This document shows positions 8,566 to 19,200 of a stretch of DNA of 64,000 nt, piece after piece. The notes beneath the pieces are model-generated. The model worked only from the letters and a program-made list of their open reading frames with translations, did no database searches and had not been told where the DNA came from. This DNA comes from Deltaproteobacteria bacterium CG11_big_fil_rev_8_21_14_0_20_47_16. GTDB lineage: Bacteria > UBA10199 > GCA-002796325 > 1-14-0-20-47-16. Every line of letters begins with the position of its first letter. The stretch's first letter is position 1. Position numbers and translations under genes: made by a program. Location of the stretch: NCBI GenBank assembly GCA_002796325.1, contig PCXA01000018.1:1-64000 (forward strand), written 5' to 3'.

Positions 8566-9611
8566 GTAAATCAATTGGTGAAGAAGAAATTGATCTACCA
8601 CCCAACGATCCCTTGAGACATTCTAATTCTGGTAAGCGTTGGATCTTGGGAGTGGTGGTGTTGCTGTTACCGATTCTTGCGATTGCGTGGGGTGTTTGGA
8701 TTGTTGTGCGTCCCATTCCCCACGCAGATATGACGGTGGAAATTCCATTTGGATCGTCGGTCTTGGGAATCGCACAGACGCTGGAGGAAAAAGGGGTCAT
8801 TGGAAATCGGTGGTTGTTCCTGGCCTATAATCTGATTGAAGGCAAAAAATTAAAGGCGGGGGAGTATGCATTCCAGGATGGATTAAGCATGCCAGAGGTT
8901 TATCGCAAGCTCGCCAAGGGTGATGTGATTACATACACGGTGCGCATGATTGAAGGGTGGAATATAATGCAGCTCATGCGCGAAATTGCATCAGCGCCCT
9001 ATGCGTGGCCCACGATTGGGAAAGAATTTTTAGAAGTATGCAAGGATCCAGTTGTATTGGCCGAATACGGAATTGAAGCGCCCAGTTGTGAGGGCTATCT
9101 CTTTCCAGATACCTACAAAGTGCAGCGTCCTAAAGAAGCAGCAGCCATTGTGAAACGCTTGTTGGATGAATACAAGCATCGTGTGACACCTGAAATGATG
9201 GCAAAGGCCATATCCGTGGGGTTGACTTGGCCGCAGGTCATGACACTGGCGTCAATTGTAGAGAAAGAAGCAGCCGTGCCCCAAGAGCGTGCGCATATTG
9301 CAGGCGTGTTTTTGAATCGGCTGCGGCTGCATATGCCACTGGAAAGTGATCCAACGGTAACCTATGGACTGGATCGTACAGACAATAAAATTTACCGCAG
9401 TGACTTAGAACGGGTGACTCCATATAATACATACAAAATACCAGGATTGCCGCCAGGGCCCATTGCCAGCCCAGGAATAGCTTCTATTGAAGCCGTACTT
9501 AATCCCACGCCAACCGATGACCTATTCTTTGTTGCCAAGAATGATGGCACGCACATCTTTTCAAAAGATTATGCATCTCACTCCGAAGCAGTGCAGAAGT
9601 ATCAGAGGTAG
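8562..9611 (+). CDS. mltG: Endolytic murein transglycosylase MltG (YceG)
   Basis: 349 aa. A short cytoplasmic tail is followed by one transmembrane helix (ILGVVVLLLPILAIAWGVW, residues ~28-47) and a periplasmic YceG domain. The catalytic Glu lies in ASIVEKEAA, followed by RAHIAGVFLNRLRLHMPLES and DPTVTYGL, then YNTYKIPGLPPGPI. MltG cleaves nascent glycan strands and helps set their length. It overlaps ruvX by 4 nt. The final codons (QKYQR-stop) are duplicated 97 bp downstream as part of a repeat. Confidence 0.95.
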   Translation: MSKSIGEEEIDLPPNDPLRHSNSGKRWILGVVVLLLPILAIAWGVWIVVRPIPHADMTVEIPFGSSVLGIAQTLEEKGVIGNRWLFLAYNLIEGKKLKAGEYAFQDGLSMPEVYRKLAKGDVITYTVRMIEGWNIMQLMREIASAPYAWPTIGKEFLEVCKDPVVLAEYGIEAPSCEGYLFPDTYKVQRPKEAAAIVKRLLDEYKHRVTPEMMAKAISVGLTWPQVMTLASIVEKEAAVPQERAHIAGVFLNRLRLHMPLESDPTVTYGLDRTDNKIYRSDLERVTPYNTYKIPGLPPGPIASPGIASIEAVLNPTPTDDLFFVAKNDGTHIFSKDYASHSEAVQKYQR

Positions 9612-9709
9612 TTAGCCGCACAGCGGCGGTGAGGGGGAGGCTCCAACGGCTTTGCCGGTGGAGGGGGCGACGCTAGCCCCCAAAATAGCCCAGAAGTATC
9701 AGAGGTAGT
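9594..9709. repeat. 19-bp direct repeats flanking a GC-rich structured insert
   Basis: The last 18 bases of mltG plus one base (9594-9612) recur exactly at 9691-9709. Between them lie 78 bases, G-rich on this strand, with three consecutive small hairpins: CCGC-aca-GCGG, CGGC-ttt-GCCG, and GGGGGC with GCCCCC. This is either a tandem duplication or a miniature element inserted with a long target duplication. It may also serve as a 3' structure for mltG. Confidence 0.75.
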
Positions 9710-9710
9710 C

Positions 9711-10622
9711 TTACAATCCTGGCGATTTGATCATGTTGCCATTTTCATCAAGCAAGACATAGCGCATGCCCTGGAGTTCTGCCGCAAGATTCTTGGCGCC
9801 ATTGATGCCTAACACGTACATGGCAGTGGCAATGGATTGCGTGGTGGCAGCGTCACGGCCGAGTAAGGTGACGGCCTTTAAATTGGTGGTGAGGGGGGAT
9901 TGATTGCGAGGATCCAAGAGTGGCATGCTGTGACCTGCGCCGACAATCGCAACTGATAATCCTGAAAACGAAAGTGATAATCCGCGCTGGGCCAGCTTGC
10001 CATTGTCTTCAGAGACGTCCACACGCCACGGCCCAATTGTATTTTGGCCAATGCTGCGTGAAACCCCATTGACGGTGACCATCAGGTTTGAGGTATTTCC
10101 ACTATTATAGAGTGATTGGGTCATCAGGTCGGCCAAATAGCCTGATAGAATTCCAATCATATTGATTTTGATGTCGGGCTTTTTGAAAAATACCGTACCT
10201 TCCTTTTTACTGTATTTTACTTTGCGGCTATCGCCATTACCGGTGATGTCAAATGCGCCGTGTGTCCAGTCATTGACGTTCAGGGCAAGTTCCAAGAGGC
10301 GACCGAATTCAGGGCTAATTTTGTAGGGAGCTGTGGCGGCGTTGATATTGATTTGTGTGATTTCGCTGCCGGCATTGCTGGGGTCAAACATTGTGGCAAT
10401 TGCTTTGGCTTCGTTGACGGCATTATTGATTGCAGCCGTGGCGCCGGCGCGATTACCAGGAGCAATGACTGTGATTGATGCGGGCAAACTTCCTGGGAGT
10501 GTGACGCTCCGTTCGACAATGGGGCCACCGCTGTCTGCTGCAGACTTCCCCTTAGCATAGGACAAGACTGGCATTGCAATAATGATACTAAGAGCAAATA
10601 CCGTGATGCGAATTGGATTCAT
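9711..10622 (-). CDS. Degenerate ApbE-like exported protein
   Basis: 303 aa with a signal peptide (MNPIRITVFALSIIIAMPVL, cleavage after SYA). The fold is that of ApbE, the FAD:protein FMN transferase: an early FDPSNAGSEITQIN segment (family: MS.Y...SE+..IN), WTHGAFDITGNG (family: G.FD.T..P), INMIGILSGYLADLM in place of the usual D-G-G-I-A-K-G-Y-A-x-D, and a late LLGRDAATTQSIATAMYVLG (family: +A..AD..ATA.+v+G). The Asp and Gly residues that bind Mg and FAD are largely replaced, so flavin transfer activity is doubtful. A Shine-Dalgarno AGGGGG precedes the ATG. It follows uvrA by 11 nt and is probably co-transcribed with it. Confidence 0.78.
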   Translation of the reverse strand: MNPIRITVFALSIIIAMPVLSYAKGKSAADSGGPIVERSVTLPGSLPASITVIAPGNRAGATAAINNAVNEAKAIATMFDPSNAGSEITQININAATAPYKISPEFGRLLELALNVNDWTHGAFDITGNGDSRKVKYSKKEGTVFFKKPDIKINMIGILSGYLADLMTQSLYNSGNTSNLMVTVNGVSRSIGQNTIGPWRVDVSEDNGKLAQRGLSLSFSGLSVAIVGAGHSMPLLDPRNQSPLTTNLKAVTLLGRDAATTQSIATAMYVLGINGAKNLAAELQGMRYVLLDENGNMIKSPGL

Positions 10623-10633
10623 TTAGATTCCCC

Positions 10634-13450
10634 CTAGAGAACATCCTTTAGATATTTTCCCGTATAAGATTCCTTAACCCTCGTCAATTCCTCTGGTGTC
10701 CCGGCTGCAATAATTTGGCCGCCGCCATCGCCACCTTCAGGGCCCAAATCAATAACGTAGTCTGCGGATTTGATAACGTCCAAGTTGTGTTCGATGACGA
10801 GGACTGTATTACCTGTTTCAACGAGGGCATTTAATACATCCAATAGTTTATGGATGTCTGCAAAGTGTAACCCTGTTGTAGGTTCATCCAAAATATAGAG
10901 CGTTTTTCCAGTGGGACGTTTGGCCAACTCTTTGGCTAGCTTGATACGTTGCGCTTCTCCACCGGAAAGGGTGGTCGCTGATTGTCCGACAGCAATATAA
11001 TCCAAACCCACTTGGTCTAAGAGTTTTAATTTGTTGTGAATGTGGGGGTGGTGCTCAAAAAAGGCGAGTGCTTGCTCAATTGTCATGTTCAAAATGTCCG
11101 AAATGTTTTTACCTTTGTATAGGACTTCTAGTGTTTCGCGATTGAATCGCTTGCCTTCGCAGACTTCGCATTCCACATAGACGTCTGGCAGAAAGTGCAT
11201 TTCAATTTTGATAATGCCATCACCTTCGCATGCCTCGCATCGGCCGCCGCGGACGTTGAATGAAAACCGGCCCGGTGTGTACCCGCGCGCTTTGGATTCG
11301 TTGAGTTCGGCAAAGAGGTCGCGAATTGATGTGAAAACACCGGTATAGGTTGCTGGGTTAGATCGTGGTGTGCGGCCAATTGGGGATTGATCGATGATGA
11401 CAAGCTTATCAACGTATTTGACACCATCAATGTCATCCATACGGCCCGCTTGAATCTTGGTGCGGTCAATGCGCTGCCGCAATCCGTTGGCGAGTGTTTC
11501 GTTGATGAGTGTGGATTTTCCTGAACCAGACACGCCTGTAACCGCTACAAAGCACCCCAAAGGAATTTTGGCATCAATGTGTTTTAAATTGTGTTCATAC
11601 GCATTTTTGACCGTGAGCCAACGATCTTGTGGTTGGCGACGTGTCTTAGGTACGGGAATTTTCTTGCGGCCAGAAATGTAGGCCCCTGTGAGGGATTTTT
11701 TAGCTGCCAGAATTTGTTTGGGGGTGCCTTCGGCAATTACTTTGCCACCGTGAACGCCGGCGCCCGGTCCCATATCAATCACATGGTCAGCCGCCATAAT
11801 CGTATCGGTGTCGTGTTCGACGACAATAACAGTATTCCCCAAATCACGCAGGTGGCGCAGTGTTTCCAAAAGTTTGTGATTGTCGCGTTGATGCAATCCA
11901 ATAGAGGGTTCATCCAAGACATAGAGCACGCCTGTAAGGGATGATCCAATTTGAGATGCCAATCGAATGCGTTGGGCTTCGCCACCGGACAGTGTCCCTG
12001 CGGTGCGATCGAGTGTTAAATATCCCAATCCCACGTTGGCCAAGAATCCAAGGCGTTGTGTGATTTCTTTGAGGATACGATCCGCAATGGTTTTATCCTT
12101 TTTAGAAAGCTTGAGTGCTTTAACAAAGTCGAGTGATTTAACAACGGACATGCAGGTGAGGTCACCAATTGAGATGCCGCCCACTTTAATGTGCGAACTT
12201 TCTTTCTTAAGGCGAGTACCGTGACATTCAGGGCATTCGCGGCGATCCATGAATCGTTCCAAGTCTTCGCGTTGCCAGTCTTTGCTGGCTTCCTTCCAGC
12301 GGCGTTCCAGTTGTGGAATGACGCCGATGAACGCTTGGGTATATGTTTCCTTACGGCCGTGGCGTTCAATGTTGAATTTAATTTCTTCGTCGCCAGACCC
12401 GTGAAGGAAAATTTCTTGATAGATGGGATTAATGTCTTTCCAGGGCGTGTAGAAATCAAAACCATAGTGTTTTGCAAGTGATTCAGCAATTTGCTGATAG
12501 TATAGATGATTGACGGTTTGCCAGGAGGCGATTGCACCTTCGCGTAGCGACAAATTTTTATTGGGAATAATCAAATCCGGATCAAAGACCATCATGGTGC
12601 CAAGGCCGGTGCACTCAGGGCATGCGCCCACAGGATTGTTGAACGAAAAAAGCTGTGGTGTAATTTCAGGGTAGCTAATGCCGCAGTCGGGGCAGGCAGA
12701 CTTACTGCTAAAGAGCATGGGCTCGTCTTGCCCTTGAATTTCTACCTTAGCCAAGCCGTCTGCGTGTTTCAGTGCGGTTTCAATTGAATCCGCCATGCGG
12801 TTGTCGGGCTGCTTTTTAATTACAATGCGATCGACGACCAAATCAATGTCGTGCTTCTTCTTTTTGTCGATTGTAATGGTGTCCGTTAATTCATGCATCA
12901 CACCATCCACGCGTACACGCACAAATCCCTGCTTCGACAATAACTTCAGTTCCTTGCTGTATTCGCCTTTGCGACTTCGAACGATGGGCGCAAAGATGGT
13001 GCACTTGCTGCCTTCGGGCAGTTGCATGATGTGATCAACCATTTGGCTGACGGTCTGTGATTGAATGTGCTTGCCGCACTTATAGCAATAGGGAACACCG
13101 ATGCGTGCAAAGAGCAGCCGGTAATAGTCATAAATTTCGGTGACGGTGCCCACGGTAGAACGCGGATTGTGGCTGGTCGTTTTTTGTTCAATCGAAATAG
13201 CAGGGGAGAGTCCTTCAATTGAATCCACATCGGGCTTGTCCATTTGGTCCAAAAACTGGCGTGCATAAGATGATAGTGATTCAACATAACGCCGCTGGCC
13301 TTCGGCATAAATGGTGTCAAAGGCCAGTGTGGATTTTCCAGACCCAGAAAGACCAGTAATGACTACCAGCTTGTCCTTGGGAATGGTGACGTCGATGTCT
13401 TTAAGGTTGTGCTCTCGGGCACCTTTAATGATGAGTTTTTTATGATCCAT
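10634..13450 (-). CDS. uvrA: UvrABC excision nuclease subunit A
   Basis: 938 aa from the ATG at 13450 ([20 protein letters not shown]); a TTG 11 codons further upstream is possible but the family starts where I place it. UvrA is the damage-sensing ABC ATPase of nucleotide excision repair. Visible: the first Walker [22 protein letters not shown], zinc fingers CYKCG, CPDC/CPEC and the second-half module with CEACEGDG and CEVCEGKRF, two ABC signatures ([29 protein letters not shown]), second Walker [13 protein letters not shown], and Walker B segments [12 protein letters not shown] and [12 protein letters not shown]. The length is normal. Divergent from the metal-efflux operon. Confidence 0.98.
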   Translation of the reverse strand: MDHKKLIIKGAREHNLKDIDVTIPKDKLVVITGLSGSGKSTLAFDTIYAEGQRRYVESLSSYARQFLDQMDKPDVDSIEGLSPAISIEQKTTSHNPRSTVGTVTEIYDYYRLLFARIGVPYCYKCGKHIQSQTVSQMVDHIMQLPEGSKCTIFAPIVRSRKGEYSKELKLLSKQGFVRVRVDGVMHELTDTITIDKKKKHDIDLVVDRIVIKKQPDNRMADSIETALKHADGLAKVEIQGQDEPMLFSSKSACPDCGISYPEITPQLFSFNNPVGACPECTGLGTMMVFDPDLIIPNKNLSLREGAIASWQTVNHLYYQQIAESLAKHYGFDFYTPWKDINPIYQEIFLHGSGDEEIKFNIERHGRKETYTQAFIGVIPQLERRWKEASKDWQREDLERFMDRRECPECHGTRLKKESSHIKVGGISIGDLTCMSVVKSLDFVKALKLSKKDKTIADRILKEITQRLGFLANVGLGYLTLDRTAGTLSGGEAQRIRLASQIGSSLTGVLYVLDEPSIGLHQRDNHKLLETLRHLRDLGNTVIVVEHDTDTIMAADHVIDMGPGAGVHGGKVIAEGTPKQILAAKKSLTGAYISGRKKIPVPKTRRQPQDRWLTVKNAYEHNLKHIDAKIPLGCFVAVTGVSGSGKSTLINETLANGLRQRIDRTKIQAGRMDDIDGVKYVDKLVIIDQSPIGRTPRSNPATYTGVFTSIRDLFAELNESKARGYTPGRFSFNVRGGRCEACEGDGIIKIEMHFLPDVYVECEVCEGKRFNRETLEVLYKGKNISDILNMTIEQALAFFEHHPHIHNKLKLLDQVGLDYIAVGQSATTLSGGEAQRIKLAKELAKRPTGKTLYILDEPTTGLHFADIHKLLDVLNALVETGNTVLVIEHNLDVIKSADYVIDLGPEGGDGGGQIIAAGTPEELTRVKESYTGKYLKDVL

Positions 13451-13558
13451 AAGGGTCGGGCATCTTGCCTTAGGTGCGGTCAAAAGGGCAAGGAAAAGCC
13501 GTAGTGAATTTTGATTTATTTTGACTTTGATATAACGCTACATTAAGTGGCAATTCAA

Positions 13559-13948
13559 ATGAAAATATGGAATCAGGCCCTGCACTACTTCTTGTTGGTG
13601 GCTTTCTTTGGTTATGCCTCTGTGGTGGTGTGTACGTGTCCTAATCACCAGAGTCATGTTGTTGCTATGCAGCAGCATGAGTGCTGTCACTCCCTTTCCG
13701 ATCATGGTGGTCTACAATTTACGACTCCTGGTTGCCACGATTGTTGTTTGCAGAAGAATCTGTCACTTTTAAAGGTTCAGGGGACGCCATCGGGTACCGA
13801 TACGAGTACTGTTGGAATTCTCATTAGCGCTTATTTACCATTTGCACCATCTGGACGATATTATTCAAAGGGCTCATTGTTACTATACGAACATTCTCCA
13901 CCCCAATCATTGCCTATTTTTCTGACAACTCACGCACTATTGATCTGA
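13559..13948 (+). CDS. Cys/His-rich exported protein heading the metal-efflux operon
   Basis: About 129 aa; a GTG at 13547 is an alternative start. A hydrophobic N-terminal segment (YFLLVAFFGYASVVV) is a signal peptide or anchor. It is followed by a cluster of metal-type ligands: CTCPNHQSH, HECCHSLSDHGG and GCHDCC, seven Cys and many His within about 45 residues. The C-terminal half is unremarkable. I recognise no named family; small Cys-rich exported proteins often stand in front of copper or silver efflux genes. Position directly upstream of tolC-, cusB- and cusA-like genes suggests periplasmic metal binding or delivery. This is inference from residues and context. Confidence 0.65.
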   Translation: MKIWNQALHYFLLVAFFGYASVVVCTCPNHQSHVVAMQQHECCHSLSDHGGLQFTTPGCHDCCLQKNLSLLKVQGTPSGTDTSTVGILISAYLPFAPSGRYYSKGSLLLYEHSPPQSLPIFLTTHALLI

Positions 13949-14000
13949 GTCCATCATCTCTTTGGCCTGTTGTTATGATCCGCTCTGAGGTGGGGGATTT

Positions 14001-15299
14001 ATGAAGTGTCATTCTGTTTATAAAATCATCATATTTGTCATGCTTGCGGTGTCGTTTATTGCGCCAGCAGCCGCTGAGACAGTGCAGGGCGATAATTTTA
14101 CTTTGGAATCTGCGCTAACGTATGCCAGCCAAAATAATCCGCAACTCCGTGCGCTCTACCATGAAACAGAAGCAGCAAAATATGTAATTCCTCAAGTGAA
14201 GTCGTTAGATGATCCCAATGTTAGTGTCTGGGCCTTCGATGCGCCATCCGGTTCCTTTAATCTCAATGAAACACAGGAGTTGTGGTTTTCAGTGAGCCAG
14301 AAAATTCCGTTATTTGGCAAGCTCAAGCATAAGGGGAAAATTGCTACTGCTGAAATGAATATGGCATCGGAGTCAACCCGTGCCAAAGCGCTCGAAATTC
14401 AGACGATGGTGGAGCATGCATTTCACATGTTGTTTCTTCTCGAGAAGCAATTGGATATTGCCCGCGAAAACTTGGCCATGCTGCGTGATTATAAAAAGGC
14501 GGCACTGGTAAAATATGAGTCACGCACCTCGGAATTTGATGATCCCCTCAAGGCGTCGCTCGAAATGACGCAAATTGAAGAGGATATTTTAGGGTATGAA
14601 CGTGACGTTACCATAGCCAAAGCGAGATTGAATCGTCTTTTGGGGAGAGAGCCCGACAAGAAAATTCATGTACAGTATAGTAGGCATGGGTCTGGCATTG
14701 CACTGTCTGAGGCAGAGTTAATAGCGGCAGCCAAACGCAATAATCCCGATATCCAATCAAGTCATTATGCAATCGACCGTAGTAGTGCCTCCAAAAAACT
14801 GGCTGTTCGGCAATTCTTGCCAGATGTCACATTAGAGGCCATGTATATGAAAATGAAGTCTGGTAATAACGGCATGAGTTACATTGCATCCATCAATGTG
14901 CCGTTTTGGGGCCTTACCAAACAGCGCAATGGTGTTAAAGAGGCAAAGGCCCGTCTTAAAGCCTCTGAAAGTTTAAACGAAGACACGATTAACGGCATCA
15001 CAGAAAATATCATTTCCGTTTATGCTGAGTATCTGAGAGCTAAAAAAACAGTAGCCTTGTATCAGCGCGCAGCACTGCCGGAGTCTCGTGCTGCACTTAA
15101 TTCTGCCCGTAGGGCATTCGAATCCGACAAATCCACATTTCTTAACCTTGTTGAAATTTGGCGGCGTTATAAAACGATTCAAGATGAGTATTGGCAGACA
15201 CTTGTTGCCTATGAAAGTGCCATTACAAACATGGAACAACTCGTGGGGATTTCTCTGCGACAATTTCACAGCGGGGAGGTTATAAATGAAAAAGAATAA
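14001..15299 (+). CDS. TolC-family outer-membrane efflux protein (CusC-like)
   Basis: 432 aa. A Shine-Dalgarno-like GAGGTGGGG precedes the ATG at 14001. The signal peptide (MKCHSVYKIIIFVMLAVSFI) ends near AAAE. The outer-membrane efflux repeats are clear: LESALTYASQNNPQLRALYHE at the first repeat and IAAAKRNNPDIQSSHYAID at the second, each followed by long helices (RENLAMLRDYKKAALVKYE; AALNSARRAFESDKSTFLNL). Its last 14 nt overlap the adaptor gene. It should form the outer-membrane channel of the tripartite metal pump encoded here. Confidence 0.92.
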   Translation: MKCHSVYKIIIFVMLAVSFIAPAAAETVQGDNFTLESALTYASQNNPQLRALYHETEAAKYVIPQVKSLDDPNVSVWAFDAPSGSFNLNETQELWFSVSQKIPLFGKLKHKGKIATAEMNMASESTRAKALEIQTMVEHAFHMLFLLEKQLDIARENLAMLRDYKKAALVKYESRTSEFDDPLKASLEMTQIEEDILGYERDVTIAKARLNRLLGREPDKKIHVQYSRHGSGIALSEAELIAAAKRNNPDIQSSHYAIDRSSASKKLAVRQFLPDVTLEAMYMKMKSGNNGMSYIASINVPFWGLTKQRNGVKEAKARLKASESLNEDTINGITENIISVYAEYLRAKKTVALYQRAALPESRAALNSARRAFESDKSTFLNLVEIWRRYKTIQDEYWQTLVAYESAITNMEQLVGISLRQFHSGEVINEKE

Positions 15300-16281
15300 T
15301 CTATGGATTCTGCTCTGCATTACGGTCCTAACGCTTGCTATGTTTGCGACAGCTTGCACAAAACGTCATGACCCTAATATTTTATACTATACCTGTCCCA
15401 TGCATCCTCAAATTAAGAAGGATGCACCTGGGCAATGTCCTATTTGTGGTATGACACTGGTACCTGTTAAAAAGGAAATGGAAGGTCACACAGAAAAGCC
15501 TGTAGGCGTGTTGATTTCGCCAGAACGCTTGGCCATCTTGGGTGTGGAAACTATTGCTGCACAGAAAAAGTCTCTAACACGAGATATACGCACCAGTGCT
15601 ACGATTGCCGATAGTCCAGAACTAGCAACCGCACAAGAGGAGTACCTGTCTGCGCTGCGTCTTTACGGGAATAGTCGTCATGAATTTGTAACTGCAACTT
15701 ACAATAAACTGAAGTTGATGGGTATGAGTGATGACTGGATTCGTAATTTGCGACGTCGGGGCAAGCCTGAAAGTGAGCTATATCTGCAGAAACGCGGCGG
15801 TAAGTTGATTGTGGCGGCCGCACTTTACGAATATCAGATTCCACATATTCAAATTGGACAAAACGCAACTGTTATTTACCCCAATGCAAAACCGGGTGAG
15901 TATATGGGCAAAATTATTGGGATTGAGCCCAGGGTAGACCCTAAGACACGAACGGCTCGTGCCTGGATAGAGGTTTTGGGGAATCACTCGCCTGTCCCCT
16001 CGGGGAGTTATTTGATTGCCCAACTTCAAGAACAGTTGGGGACCCATTTGACTGTCCCAAAGACGGCTGTTTTGGACACGGGTCGTCGGCAAATCGTTAT
16101 TGTCAAAAATGGGGATTATTACGAGCAGCGTGATGTGCAGGTGGGTGAGGCATCCAATGACGACGTAGCAATTGAGTCTGGTCTTGAAGTAGGAGAGGAT
16201 GTGGTGGTGAAGGCCAACTTCTTTATTGATTCTGAGGCTCAGTTAAAAGCGCAACTTAACACACCAGAACACCAACACTAA
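15286..16281 (+). CDS. RND efflux periplasmic adaptor with heavy-metal-binding domain (CusB-like)
   Basis: 331 aa. A lipoprotein-type N-terminus (lipobox FATAC, Cys ~24) is followed by a short heavy-metal-binding domain, YYTCPMHPQI ... GQCPICGMTLVP, typical of CusB/CzcB-like adaptors and YHS-like copper sites. The adaptor core follows: a long helical hairpin with AQEEYLSALRLYGNS, the lipoyl/beta-barrel strands (GGKLIVAAALYEYQIPHIQIG, YMGKIIGIEPRVDPKTRTARAW) and the membrane-proximal domain. It overlaps tolC-like by 14 nt and precedes the pump by 7 nt. It is likely to collect Cu(I)/Ag(I) or related ions and pass them to the inner-membrane pump. Confidence 0.93.
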   Translation: MKKNNLWILLCITVLTLAMFATACTKRHDPNILYYTCPMHPQIKKDAPGQCPICGMTLVPVKKEMEGHTEKPVGVLISPERLAILGVETIAAQKKSLTRDIRTSATIADSPELATAQEEYLSALRLYGNSRHEFVTATYNKLKLMGMSDDWIRNLRRRGKPESELYLQKRGGKLIVAAALYEYQIPHIQIGQNATVIYPNAKPGEYMGKIIGIEPRVDPKTRTARAWIEVLGNHSPVPSGSYLIAQLQEQLGTHLTVPKTAVLDTGRRQIVIVKNGDYYEQRDVQVGEASNDDVAIESGLEVGEDVVVKANFFIDSEAQLKAQLNTPEHQH

Positions 16282-16288
16282 GGCGACT

Positions 16289-19200
16289 ATGATTGAAAAG
16301 CTAATAGCAACGTGTGCGAAACATAAACTGCTTGTTGTTGCCCTGACAGCTGCGGCTATTTGGGTGGGATGGTGGTGTTTGAGCAATATCCGAATGGATG
16401 CGCTGCCGGATTTGTCGGATACCCAAGTAATTGTCTATTCAAAATGGAACCAAAGCCCAGATATCATTGAAGATCAAGTAACGTACCCCATTGTAACCGC
16501 GCTGTTGGGTGCGCCAAAAGTAAAGGCGATTCGCGGTTATTCTGATTTTGGATATTCCTTTGTATATGTGATTTTTGAAGACGGTACTGACATTTACTGG
16601 GCACGTTCACGCGTTCTGGAATATCTCTCTAAGGTTCAACCTACTTTACCCAAAAGCGTTCAAACTGAACTGGGGCCCGACGCAACCGGGCTTGGCTGGG
16701 TTTTTCAATATGTACTGATGGATGAATCAGGCAAAAACAGTTTGTCTGATTTGCGATCTTATCAAGACTGGTTTTTGCGATACGCGCTGCAATCGGTTCC
16801 AGGTGTCTCAGAAGTAGCAAGTCTGGGTGGCTTTGTGCGTCAGTATCAAATCATTTTGGACCCCGCAGTCTTGCGGTCCTATCAAATTCCAATCAAGGCT
16901 GTTGTAGAGGCCGTTCGAAATGGCAACAACGATGTGGGGGCGCGCCTTGTTGAAATGTCGGATCGGGAGTACATGGTGCGTGGCTTGGGATATGCACGCT
17001 CAGTAGAAGAATTTGAACAAATTGCAATTTTGAACAATCCAAAAACAGGTGTTCCCATTAAAATTGGGGATATCGGGCGTGTGGAGCTAGGACCGGACAT
17101 TCGTCGCGGAGTTTCAGATTGGAACGGACAGGGAAATGTGGTGAGCGGCATTATTGTGATGCGTGAAGGGGAAAACGCGCTGCGTGTGATTGATCGAGTC
17201 AAGGCCAAGCTTAAGCAGCTAGAGCCCTCATTGCCGGAGGGTGTGAAAGTGGTCACTGCGTATGATCGCTCGGTGTTGATCAAGGAATCAATTGGTACGT
17301 TAAAACATGAATTGATTATTGAAATCATCATTGTGTGCTTGGTTATTCTTCTTTTTCTTTGGCACATTCCGTCCGCTATTATACCCATTACAACTATTCC
17401 CATCGCAGTACTCCTGTCATTTATTCCCATGTATTTTATGGGACTGACGTCCAACATCATGTCATTGGCAGGGATTGCCATTTCTATTGGGGTACTCGTT
17501 GATGGTGCCATTGTTGAAGTGGAGAATGCATATCGAAAACTACAGTTGTGGAACGATTCAGGTCGCAAGGGGGATGTTCACGATGTTCGACTCAAAGCAT
17601 TACAAGAGGTAGGCCCATCCGTATTTTTCTCTCTATTGGTGATTGCAGTTGCATTTTTACCCATTTTTGCTCTCGAGGGCCAAGAAGGACGACTCTTTCA
17701 TCCACTTGCCTATTCCAAGACCTTCGCCATGGCGATTGCCGCCTTTTTAGCTGTGACCTTGGACCCCGCATTGCGTATGTTCTTTACGAGGATGGACTTT
17801 GTTAAATTGCGATGGCGTTGGTTAACTTCTTTGGCCAATACGGTAATGGTTGGAAAATATTTTGCTGAAGAAAAACACCCCATTAGCAAGCGCCTATTCA
17901 AAATATACGATCCTATCTGTCGTTGGTCATTAGCCAATACCAAACGTGTTTTAATGGGTGCAACTATTCTGTTTGTGATCACTATTCCTATTTTTATGAA
18001 TTTGGGTTCTGAATTTATGCCTCCGCTTAATGAAGGCACCATTTTGTATATGCCGACAACGTTGCCAGGAATTTCTGCTGCTGCAGCTGAGGAATTATTG
18101 CAACGACAGGACAAGGTCCTGAAAAGTTTCCCTGAAGTGGAAACTGTTTTGGGAAAGGCGGGCCGTGCCGATACAGCAACTGATCCTGCACCTCTTTCCA
18201 TGATGGAAACAATCGTGGTGTTAAAGCCAAAGGATCAATGGCCAAAAAGAATCAGCATGGATGAGCTGACAAACAAGATGAATGCAAAGCTCCAAATTCC
18301 TGGAACAACGAATGCGTGGACGATGCCTATTCGAAATCGTGTGGATATGCTTTCTACGGGTATGCGTACTCCAATCGGGATTAAAGTCTTGGGGAGTGAT
18401 CTGAATAAAATCGAAGAAATTGGAAAAAAGTTAGAGGGGATATTGAGTAAGGTGCCAGGAACACGCACAGTCTTTTCTGAACGTGCTGCTGGTGGGTATT
18501 TTTTAGATATAAAAATCAACCGTGAGGAAATTGCACGCTACAACTTGAGTGTGGCTGACGTAGAATCCGTCATTAGTTCTGCAATTGGTGGTGAAAATGT
18601 CACAACAACGATTGAAGGTGTGGCGCGCTATCCCGTTAATGTCCGGTATGCGAGGGAATTGCGTGACGATATTTCTGCCATGAAACGAGTTTTGGTGAGT
18701 ACCCCCAGTGGTGCTCAGATTCCACTTGGTCAATTAGCGAGTATTACGACCAACGAAGGTCCATCCATGATTCGCAACGAAGACGGATTTCGTGCTGGCT
18801 ATGTTTATGTGGACGTAGCGGGTCGTGATATTGGTAGCTATGTGAAAGAGGCCAAGCGTGCAGTTGATGCTCAGATGATGGGCAAGCTCCCCGCCGGATA
18901 TGAGCTGCGGTGGAGTGGGCAGTATGAGGCTATGATCCGTGTCAAAGAGAAGCTGAAGGTGCTTGTGCCCCTGACACTATTTATCATTTGTCTGCTCTTA
19001 TATATGAATACAAAGTCGATAGTCAAAACAGGTATCGTTTTGTTGGCGGTGCCATTTTCAGCGATCGGTGCGGTGTGGTTGCTGTATATCCTTGGATATA
19101 ATTTGTCGATTGCAGTTTGGGTGGGGATTATTGCGTTGTTGGGACTGGATGCGGAAACAGGCGTATTTATGCTGATGTTCTTGGACATGTCATACAACGA

